In this document: positions 37,501-48,200 of the stretch, piece after piece
Position numbering within the stretch: the stretch's first letter is position 1
Layout of the letters: every line of letters starts with the position of its first letter
The notes under the pieces: generated by a model
Database searches by the model: none
Seen by the model: only the letters and a program-made list of their open reading frames with translations
Told to the model about the DNA's origin: nothing
Translations under genes and position numbers: made by a program
Assembly (NCBI GenBank): GCA_003993805.1
Contig: RSEF01000019.1
Coordinates: 8,035,140-8,099,139 of the forward strand
Direction: 5' to 3'
Length of the DNA stretch: 64,000 bases
DNA from: Himantopus leucocephalus
Lineage: Eukaryota > Chordata > Aves > Charadriiformes > Recurvirostridae

Positions 37501-40496
37501 CGTGCAGGCAGGAACTGGAGTTGGTTTTCATGTGAGCAGAAATCCATCCTTAACTGCACAGACATAGGCTAAAGTTGTGTTGTCACTTAGACACCCGAAG
37601 AAGTGTGAAGTACTCTCCAACTGAATGAGAAGTTCTTCATCTGGTGTGCAGGGGGCAAACTGAGCTCTCTTTAACGTCTGTGTAGTTTGTGTAGACTAAG
37701 AAGTGAGGTCAGAGAGAGATGGGACCGTGATTTCTGTCATGGAACCCCAGCCTAGCAACGCTAAGGTAAGAGCCCCTAAATAAATTATTTTCTCCTTGAT
37801 GCAACAAAGAAGTCAGCCATCTGGAGGAAAAGTGAGCATTCAGGACCTTCTAATCTCATGTTAGAAATAAATAATATCTGCCCCAGAACGTCTCCCTGGA
37901 ATTCAACTAGTTATACAAGTCATAACCTTGCTGATAACTAATATTGTTAGAATGACTTAAACAAAGTTACTGATTACTTATCTGAAGTTTACACTGGCTT
38001 TGTTTTCATTCTAGTATATCAATAATTAAAGCTGTTCTGAAATAGCTTACTGCAGCTGGATTTGTGTGCTGTGTAGAGTGGTGCTTATAAAAGAAAACTG
38101 TCCTGCAGAAGCCAGCGTCACACCTGAAACCCATTTACCTTACTCAGGTGGTTCTAGTCTGAAATAACGACTTGATAAAAATTTCTGCCTGACACCTTTA
38201 CCAGATTTCCCATGGGATGTTACATGCCCTCTGTCCTTTGGGAGAGTATTGTAATACGTAAGGAAAAGAGGTCATGGGATTCATCCGCCCTGCTTCTAAA
38301 CTGTTCCAATGGAAGACATCATTCAGTATTAAAAAAATAAATCACACAAAGTACTTAGCAGTGTTATTCAGTCTCTCTCTAAGGGATTCGACTAAAATGC
38401 TGTATATGAATGTGCAAAAATAAATACTGTTTTCTGAGCGTTTTCAGAGAAACAATTTCCTTCTGCCTGAAGCTCCAGTTTTCTCTGGGACTCGCTTCTC
38501 TCTGAGGCAGAGTTCCCGCCAGCCGCGGCAGACCAGGTTTTGTAGGCAGAGGCCCGTCTGTCCCCATGGCTCCCAGGGCAGGCAGGCACTGGGGGCCGGT
38601 TTGCAAACTGTCCCTGCATCTGTGGGCATTCCCTCTCTGTGCCCCTCGGCTGAGGGCCAGTCAGGACGGCCCTGTGGGGACGGAGCTGGCGGGAAGCTGT
38701 GTAGAACTGGATTTTCAGATGGAAACTGCTCCGCTCCACGGTATTCACACCACAAGAATCCAACCTAATAATTTCAGTGCCCGCACAAAAGAGACTTCGG
38801 CACTTAAAGCCCAGACTTTTCCAGGGCAGCAGAATATGGGGTTTACTTTGGAAATGAGAGGAGCACGTTGTCTGAAATGCTCCTTCCCCCTTCCCCTCCG
38901 TGGTCACTCTCGGTCACAGCTGCTCGCTGAGGTCTGGGCTGTCACAGCATCTCTCTGCCCGCGCTGCAGCGGCCAGGGCTCACCCCCCCAGCAGAGACCG
39001 CCCGGCTCAGCGCTCCCTGGAAGGGGCACAGGGGCTTTAGTTTTAGTACAGATTGCCTTTTTTTTTTTTTTTTTTCCCTTTGCCTTTTTTTTNTTTTACC
39101 TTCTTTTCCTCCTTATAACTGGCTGACAGCTTTTATTTAAGAACAGCTGGGAGGGGATTGATATCAGCCTGGGATAGGTTTAATTGCAGTCAAGCCTGAG
39201 AAAACTCCTTCCCTACACCTTTAATCCTTTAGTTCCTTCCTCCCAGCCTTCACTGGGGAAGGGGTTTCCTGGGGAATATTCCATTCTGTGTCCTACATGA
39301 GTATGCTGCTTCTCCTCAGGTGCTTCTCCCCCTTCTCTGCTGTCGGTGCGCTGGTACCCCGCGGTGCCCTGGACCAGGGTGGCTGCCACAGCTCCTCTGC
39401 CTGTAAGTCATTCGTGGGTTTCTCGTGTTTCTGGAAACGTTAATATCAAAGTGATAACAGCAGCTTCAGTCCTCAAAGCTGGTGCTGCTCAGGCATCCGC
39501 GTCTGGCAGAAAGTGCTGCTATGAGCAAACGGAAGGGAGGATAAATATGCACTGATCAAAAATAAGCCTTTTCCTGTTAGGTTCCCAGAAGAGTACTGGA
39601 CATCTCTCTGCAAAGTATAACGGGTTATTACCCAAAGGCCTCTGAGTCTTGTGGTGCTCCAAGGAACAACAGCAGCTTTGCAACTCATCTGTCACGGCAC
39701 TTCTCAACCAGGTTTAACGTCCTCGAGTCACAGTGCCACACTGCTTCTGTTTCCGTTAGTCTCAGCTGATGAGGTGCGTCTTCCCGGACGCACTAGCACA
39801 GGCCTCAGGGACAGCTGGAGTCAGTCGTGTAGTGATAGTCCAGAAAAATCCTCAGGGGTACCCCCTCCTAACTGCAGCTGCGAAGTGCGGACATCAATGT
39901 CTCCAACATTTTGGCATGTCTGCATCAAGCGGTTAAGCCCCAGCTAAGCTCCTTGGGATGCCGCGTCCCTCTCCCTGGTTGCCCTGCGGAGCAGGTGCTG
40001 TGCTTTGAGAAGTTATTTCTCCGTCTCCGGGAGAAGCCGCATGTCCAGCCTTATTGATGGGCTCAGGTTTGTCCGCTGGTCAGAACGGGAAACTCCTGGA
40101 GCGTGTTGGGGATGAATCAGTTGTAAGCCTCACCTCGTGGTATCCCACCATAGCAGGCAGAGGCTTGTAAACGTTTTAAATGATTATAAATACCCTTACT
40201 AATGAGGTAAGCTTGTGTACTTAGTCTAAAATTATCATTTATGTCCTGGGAAAAAGGTTAGAACAAACAGGAGAACTGATGCAGACAGAGCTGGGAGACA
40301 CAGGCTGAGACTTCATGGAGGTGGTTTCCTTTCGGGACACAGTGTTCGGTGTTGGCGAAGGGGGGGAGCAGGGAGGTTGTTTTCTTCCTCCACTTCCATA
40401 AATCACAGCTTTTAGTGAACGCAACCTGAGATGACCCTTCAAAAAGCCTCTCCTATAAGACTCCACATTTAAGTGACACTTGCTAATTCCAGGACC

Positions 40497-40550
40497 GGAC
40501 CAGCGATCTTGCAGAAATACGCTGGACCGGTGATCTTGCAGAAATACGCC
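40497..40550 (+). repeat. Tandem duplication, 27 bp x 2
   Basis: Two adjacent 27-bp units, each GGACC followed by GATCTTGCAGAAATACGC, with only three differences. The DNA around it is otherwise unique. Confidence 0.9.
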
Positions 40551-41951
40551 CTCGGCAAGCCAAGCTTTCAGCTTCGTTCGGGGACGTGCATAAGCTTGCG
40601 TGTTTCCAGCTCCCACATGCGTGCGATACCTTCATGCCTTTTGAGAAAGCTCTGTAAGCATCTGTTTGGTAGCACAAATGACATCGTAAAAGCTCAGCCT
40701 TGAATGCTGTGCGAAATGAAAGCATGGCGAAATGAAAAGCATTAACTATACGCTGTAGACAAAGAGGGACAGGTAAATATAAAATAGAGTCAGTAGCAGA
40801 CCAACCTCTAGCAGTGTGCCCTTTGTTTGTAGAGAAAACAAACAGGATTACAATATTTCAGTTATTTGCTTGTTTGTTTCTGTGGCAGCCACAAGAAGCT
40901 CTGGTTGTAGACCGAGACCCAAGTGTGTTAGGTGTGATACGAACACGGGGTGGGGAAGAACTCCAGAGACCATACAGCTTGAAAAGCAAAGTGTTCTAAA
41001 ATGAAAAAAAAAAAAAAAAATCTCTCAAAGTTGGCAACATTTATGAAAGGAAATTTATTCTGGGTCATCTTGGACTCCTGATCACTCTTTCTTAATTTTC
41101 CTACGGCTCTGTGCAGTGCCTACTGCAGCAGAGCCAGCGCTCTTGCCTGTGTTTCAGAGACGCAGGATCAGCAAGCGCAAATGAGCCAAAGTTGTATTTG
41201 GAACCAGATCTGGGCCTTTCCTTCAGCTCGGGGACACCTGAGTCTGCCAACTCAGGGCTCGAGGCGTAGGCGTCCTAGAAGAGAGTCACGTATCACGGTG
41301 GTACTGAGGCTTTCCTGTGCTCAGGCACAGCAATGGAGCAGATCGGGAAATACTCCATGTAGTCCAACATCCTGCGCCCAACAGAAACAGCCGTTCTCTA
41401 TTGCTGCATGGGATTAATAAACAGTAACAGTAAAACCCAAACACCCACTCAACATTTCTAATACCCGTGCCTGGCCACAGAGTAAATGGCCAAACTCCTC
41501 CCCAGGGAATTAGAAATTTCCACTTTTCCTCTTGCCTATTTTGACTACCTCTGTCTGTTGCTTTTGTGCCATTAACGTGCATTCCTTTTTAAAAGAGCTT
41601 CCGACCCAGTGAGTCTCAATTATTTATTTGTGTCTTTCTGTCTTCCTGTGCTTGTTATTTCTGCTCCTGTCAGGAAATTTTGCAAGGTGTTGCATCATCC
41701 CTTTTTCCTGTTAATTGTCTGTGCTGCCTGCCCTGCTGAGGCAGCGCTCGCCGCGGCTGCGTAACGCACGCAGCGTGTTGGCGTGCTGCAGGACCAGCTT
41801 TGCCTCCAGCTCCCCCGACTCAGTTCCTGTCAACTTTATTGACTTTCAAACCCAAAGCGTGCTTCTGTAGAGGATTGCAAAAGGATTTATAGACATTAAT
41901 TACACTCACCATAGAAATACTCACCACGCAGAACATGTTTCTAGACGGCTG

Positions 41952-41995
41952 TGAACAGGTCTAAACCCAGTTCTGAACGGGTCTAAACCCAGTTC
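41952..41995 (+). repeat. Tandem duplication, 22 bp x 2
   Basis: Two adjacent 22-bp units TGAAC(A/G)GG-TCTAAACCCAGTTC that differ at a single base. Confidence 0.92.
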
Positions 41996-44159
41996 TGCTC
42001 AGCGCATCCACAACACAAAGGTGCGACTTCGCTCAATTCAATTTTTCTCTTTATGAGCTGTTTTTAGCTGGGCTGGGCTACTGACAGCACGGTAACGACA
42101 GCAAAGCACACTTCAGGCTACAAACCACTTCCACCCATCTTAACAACCTTCCAGAGGCACAGCGTATTCCCTTCGCTCCAGGCTGTACGCAAAATGGTAA
42201 CGGCCCCAGCAAATTTCCTGCATGTTGTTCCAAGGCTGTAGAATAATTATTTCCTTCATCAGACAGAGCCGTTAAGTACACACTTTAAAACCACAGCTCT
42301 CTGCATCCACCTGCTTCATCTTTGCTGATAGAGACATTGGTAACCGCTTGCCTCTTGGTGTGGGGTGTGTGACAGGAAGGGCTACTGCTGCCGCGGGACA
42401 AACCTCCCAGCAGAGAGCGCGGGATGGAGCACGCAGCGCTCGAGCTGGTCTGAGTGACTCTGCGTTCAGAGGCAGCACATGTTTATAAATTAGGAAGCTC
42501 CCTGGCAGAAAATTTCATGCTTGATTGCTATTCTTCACTCTTATCTGCATTCAAGTTGAGCTGAGATGTTCCGGGGGGTAGAGAACTCACCGGTTCTTCC
42601 TTCAACCGGGCAGTGTATGAGAAGTCTTGTCTTAATGATACAGTTATTTAGAACAAACAAAAAGAGGGAAGTACTTGCTTGAAATAGGTGCAATATTTTT
42701 ATGAAAAATATTGTGCCAAGTGAGTGAGTCATTAAGTAGCACGGCCACATGTCCACTTTCTGTTTCCTTGCAAGCTGGGTTTTAATTCCTGAGGAAGGTC
42801 TGTCCCGTTGCCTTTGTTCTGTAGTACTCCTTGGAAAGTGGGAAGTTGATTTATGGTGTTTGGAAACAGTGCTCGGGGAAATCTTCCTGGAAAGTAGACT
42901 TGGGCGTCTGGGCCGAGCCTTTGAGAAGGGAAGATGGCTGCCTTGCCACTGGCGATTGTCTCTCTTCTTTTGTATATGTGCAAATAAAATGTTACATTGA
43001 AAGTAGACTGAAATACCACATTACTTCTCTTCCCCTGAATCTGATGCTACAATGGTGTAGCAATGGAGACACGGAGCAGCACGGCTCTTTATAGCCTTTT
43101 CAGGCTAAGGCCCGCTGGGCTGTCCCCAGTAAGAGTTCTGTCATAGGCTTTGTGTACTTCACCCAAGAAAACAAGGACACGCTCAGAAATGACATCTTCC
43201 AGCGAGACCAGGTTGTTGAAATAGAAAAGTGCCTTTGCGGTTCCAAGGCATTGTAGGCTCTTAAAATGCTAATGGCATGCCTGAGAACTAAAGGATTGAT
43301 TTCATTGTGTTCATTTTATATAGTAGTTAAGCTGGTGGAAGCCAGGAAGGGATTTAGCATTGTCCACACAAAAAGTAAAGAGATGCATTACTCGATCAAA
43401 TGGGGTTGGGTGGAACCTCCCTTCTGTTTTGGACAGATACGCAGGAGTCACACATCTTCCTTCCCTACTAACTTCACTTCATTTGCCATGTGGCAAGCTC
43501 AGGTAAAGGCAAAGGACGTGAGTTACCAATAGCTGCAAAGCTGTACGTCATGCTCACTAGACAATTTTAACTGCACTGGACATTTACTGATGAGTCAGCA
43601 TCTGGCCTTGTCCAGCTCGACCTTGTGCCGGCTGCTTCCCTGCAGCTCCGAGCCCAGATACAGGAGTTACTCCTCATCCCAAAGCAAAAGCTTCTGTGCA
43701 GGGAAAGGATCTGCGGCGATTCCACCCAGGGACTGGGGTAGTTGGCAACGCTTTAGTGCGGTTAATCTGTAACAAGCCACTGGCTCTGCGAGGAAAAGAA
43801 TTTGGGTCTCCTGATTGCAAGTTGCAAAATCCCTACATGGTCCAAATTGTGTAACACTCGATGTGACAAAGAAGGGGCTCACCAAAACACTACTCTGGGA
43901 CAGCAAAGCAGAGAGGAGCTCTGTGTTCAGGGTATGCAGTTTTACAGCCTCCGGCCGCCACAGACCTGTGTTCCAGTCAGAATTTCCTACATCTGCACCG
44001 TGCAGGAACAGGGGAACACTGACATCACCTTTCTCCTGACCTTTGCCCATATAAAGGGTCTGAAGATCTCGCTGTAGAGTCCTGCAGTAGCAGAGTCCCA
44101 CTAGAACTGTTGCATGCAGATAGCATCGATAAATCAGACACCAGATGCAGTATCAGGAA

Positions 44160-45132
44160 ACTTTTATACAAGTTTTTAATAAAAAAATTCAACAAAAAAA
44201 ATATATATAATCAGGCATTTTATGCAATGCATACATTCTTTATATCTGCAGGTACAGATAAATAACAGAAGGCAAAACCAAGTATTTTGCTTATCTTTGG
44301 CCATTAACCAATAATCACCCCCGAAGAGATATTATAGGGTTAAAGAATAATAAACTGAGTCTGTAAATTTCTCTCATTACAGACAAAGTATCAGGCAATA
44401 ATACAGTAGTAAGATTTTTAGAAATGCAAGGAACTATCTCTTTAACACTGCCCAATACTGAAATTTAACCTGGTTTGCTGCTATGGAACTTAAGGCCTTC
44501 TTCAGCTGACGTGCAGGCAACGTTCCTGGGTTTACATTAGATATACTCCAACCCTTACCTCAACCTACCTCCCTTCACCATACATTGCTCTAAAAAGCCC
44601 CGCTGTACCTCTTCATGACACAAACTAGCACGAATTCCTATCTGCGGATCAGTTTCCTGAACTCCAACCAATGTACATACATACAGAGTAGTTAAGCTTC
44701 CTTAAGTCAATATATTTTCTAAATCAGTGCCCCAGAATAACAGCTATCCTTCCACTTTACAGCACAGATGCATCTGCTGGCTCTACCAAAGCAATATATA
44801 CATGATACACACTAAAAATCAAAAAAGCAATTTTTAAAGGTACATTGATAACATGTAGCAGCTTATGTCTATATATGTACATGTTTTCACAGTTATATTT
44901 TAGAAAATTGAGAACACCAGGAATACTTCTACTGTGTTTTCTATAAATATTAAAAATTTACCTGTCAGGCATTTTGACAAAATAGTATTTAGTTTATCAC
45001 TTTAAATAGCTCTTGAAAACCTGTAGAGTTTTAAGTTTAAAGGCTGTAAAGTTTGAGGATTCTTTAAAGTGTTTAGCCAGTTTCAGCAGCTGGGCCACCT
45101 GCCAGTTGGATTTTTTTTTTTTTTTTTTTTGA
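44160..45132 (-). other. WSB1: WSB1 3' untranslated region (approximate)
   Basis: AT-rich DNA downstream of the last codon. It has no further coding similarity and only one candidate poly(A) signal before the next GC-richer intergenic DNA. The length (about 970 nt) is inferred from that signal, not from a transcript. Confidence 0.65.
44175..44180 (-). terminator. Candidate WSB1 poly(A) signal ATTAAA
   Basis: ATTAAA on the minus strand, the commonest variant of the canonical hexamer. No AATAAA was seen on the minus strand between the coding end and this site. A GU-rich stretch (CTGGTGTCTG) follows about 40 nt downstream near 44.13-44.14 kb, which fits a cleavage site around 44.15-44.165 kb. 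Confidence 0.65.
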
Positions 45133-45283
45133 NTAACAAAGGAACTCCACCACTTTTGATGGGATAGGCAAGTTCTTGACTTGGGTAGTGGGCATGACTC
45201 TTCGAATTGCCATGCGACATAGATGTTGGAGACTGGAAACTTGTCTTGGAGTTGCCCAGAAGTACACACTGCCATCCTGTGTC
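45133..45283 (-). CDS. WSB1: WSB1 coding exon 9 with SOCS box; C-terminus unresolved
   Basis: Encodes residues 369-418 plus codon 419: the last WD strand (DGSVYFWATPRQ) and the SOCS box. The acceptor is TTTGCAG. Codon 419 reads TAN because base 45133 is ambiguous. Human has Tyr at the matching place, then Arg-Ile-stop. Here TAN is followed by TCA and a 20-A run on the coding strand, so either N makes a stop or the homopolymer length is wrong. The end coordinate is the last position that can be supported. Confidence 0.85.
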
Positions 45284-48200
45284 CTGCAAACACACAAAAA
45301 ACCAAAACAAAAAACCCCACCAGAATTACGCCACCTGAATGACTTCAACTTAGTACCAATTCCCACATACACTGCTAGTTAGCGGGAATGCGCTCTGAAC
45401 TTCCTGTTGCTTAGTTCTAGCTCTTCCAGGCTCTACACTAGGTGCCAGTTCTCCTTTTAAGCTATAGCAGCACAATAAACACCTTGCTGATTATCTGTGT
45501 GACAGGCCCGAGCAGATCTTCCAAGAGCTATTGAGTATACCCTGAAACAGAATAACTGCCCTTCATTATCTCACGGTCTTTTTCCAAAATTTTTTTTTGT
45601 GGGTCTGTCTTTTATTTATTCTCAAAGATAAGAAATGAGTTTATCAGCTTCTTGATTTTACTGCTATTCCAGGCATGTTTAAACAAACAGCACCAAAACC
45701 CAAGTCAGAAGCATCAAGTTATAAGGCACTATTGAAAATTTTTAGAACACTTGGCCACTGTTTTCAACCTTTTGTTACCTTAGTATTTTAGGTGGGGGAA
45801 AAAAACCAAGTATATACTTGCCCTGCAGCTAGAACACTGCCATCAGTAGAAAATGTACAGCAGAGCCCATTATTCAGAGGTGCAACTTGTACAGGGTATT
45901 CTTCATCAATTCTCCAGAACCTCACCATTCTGAAAAGGGAAGGACAAAGTAGGAAGTTATCAGAGTAGACATTTAATTCTGCCTGACGTTTTCTCTGAAG
46001 CTGCACAAGAAACTAGTCTGAAGCAGAGCTCAGAGAACTTTTATAAACGTTTTAATATGCATACAAGGTGTTTCAGATTTGGCCTGAAATGCTATGACTT
46101 CTTAATTCCTGATATATACCTTGAACTGTACTACTTCAACTATTTTAACTCTACCAGTTAAAAGAAAAATTGCCTTCAACAGCAGAAAGCAATAACCTGA
46201 ACTAAAGATTTAGACAGTCTCTCATGTCATATATACTAGGAAATCCTAACAACGCTTGTCTTAATTAAAAAAACTAAACCCTTCTGTAGATAATTTAATA
46301 CCTTGCCATCATCTTGAGAAAGCATTCTTCATATTCTTAAAATATAGTTCTTCCAAATATTATTTGCAGTCTTATCAGAAGTTGAATACGAGATCACAGA
46401 ATACTTTTCTTTTTACTTTGAAATCTACTACTATACAAAAGACTTAGCCGCATTAACAACTCCATTGACATTTTTCACTGTTTAAACCCCTCTTTTTCTC
46501 TTTTCAGCTGTTACACACGTTAAGTTATTCAGATCATCTATGCTGTACACAACTATCTCTACATTCAGAAAGAATACTAACATATACCAAACAACTCATC
46601 TACTTTTACCAAGACCATCAGAAGTCATTTCTCAGTTAAAAAAAGAAGCTGACTTAGTATTTAAAAGTTCATGGGAAGAATTAGAGGAGTCTAACAAACC
46701 TTTCCTCATACTTACTTATCATCAGCAAGGCTTGCAATATGTAGTCCATCGTGACTAAAAGATACTGATCTGACCCATCGGTCATTTGCACCTCCAGCAA
46801 ATATTGGAGTAGGAGGGGGAAACAGATGCCTGGAGATAAGAGAGACGCTTAGCTAACAGCATAAAGTTTAAGAACTATGAAATGCTTCCTTCAGCCATGA
46901 CTAGCAAAGCTGAGGAAGAAAATATGGATTGAACATTTAACTACGAAATCAGGAGTGGTGATTGAACTACTATAACTTTTGTAGCACTGAACACTTCAGC
47001 TTTGTTAAAAATGCTTAAATTAGTACCTGTTAAAGTATCAGTGCTTTAAATTCTTTCTCAGATAGAAGAATAATCTCCACTGCTCTGCCACTTTAGGATT
47101 TCCATTAGCCGCTGCTAAGATTTTTCCCAAGTCTAATTACCAGTTAAATACATAAACCCATTAATTTTCAGTAGTTGCCTTTACTCTAGGAGAAAGTTTC
47201 CAGATTTGACTACTTTACTTACCCAAATTCCATAAGAATAACTCCAAGATGCGGATCCCAGACATAGACTCGAGTATCATAAGATGCAGTAGCCAGTAAA
47301 GCTCCATCAGGAGAAAACTCACAAGCTACAACATCATTGTGATGTCCTTCAAGTTTCCGTATCATGGAGTATTTATCCATATCCCAGAGAAAAACCTGCA
47401 ATTAAATAAGCTAATGTTATAGCTCTGCTCGGAGATGCAATGAAGCATTTACTTTTTTTTTTTTTTTTAAGTATAGCTGCTAGTCTTATTTAGGATTATA
47501 TTAAAATCAGGCATTATGAATTACTACAATTAAGAAATATGCTCAGTGTCATACTCAGATTAAAATCAATGTTTTTTTAAAAATAATTAAAGCAGACATG
47601 CAAGTTCTAACTCAAGTTTGTTAAATGTTATTAACAAACTAAGCCAAAATATAAGATAAAGGCAACACAATTTAACCATGTAGCTTACTGAAATTCATGT
47701 ATTACAAAACTATTTTATTAAAATATGCAGAAATAAATAGGGTTAAACTCTACAGTCCCCTCTTTTCAGTAACTACCAAAATTTTAAGAAATATACAGAC
47801 AGAAAATGTAAGGTTAACATATTGTTACTCCAGTGGCATCCCTTTGAGTTTAAGATCACTTGTTTACAATTGGCTTGGATCACCAACGTCAGCCTAGGAA
47901 GAGAAACAGATACTGCAAGCAAAAAGAATTTTCACAGCCAAAAGTTATGTCTTTGGCAAAACAACAGGGAAGTCTAACCACATTATTAGAAAGAATTTAC
48001 GCATTTTAAATCAAGTCAACAGTAAAAAAGACATTAATATTACAATTTACCAGGCTAATTGCATATTGTATTACAAAAATTGATAAAAGATGATAATATT
48101 CTGGGACTTTACATGCAGTTGTACATTATATATAATAAAAAGAAAGACTGTGCAGAATTACTTAATAGGAATGATCTATGTAGTGCAGCGTAATTTTATA

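Larger units (their letters stand above)
25800..44150. other. Intergenic DNA, WSB1 3' side; no gene recognised
   Basis: Lies between the unassigned CpG island and the WSB1 poly(A) region. Its longest open frames, about 170-190 codons near 30.8-31.8 kb and 38.4-39.1 kb, occur on both strands of the same DNA without domain similarity and are treated as chance. It holds the CR1 fragment, a MIR fragment and two short tandem duplications. The thymine-rich tract at 39.06-39.1 kb contains an ambiguous base at 39093. Confidence 0.6.

Noticed and set aside
38392..39126. Frames of 171 and 186 codons on opposite strands
   Set aside because: They mirror each other, one ends in a poly-T tract with an ambiguous base, and neither resembles a known protein.
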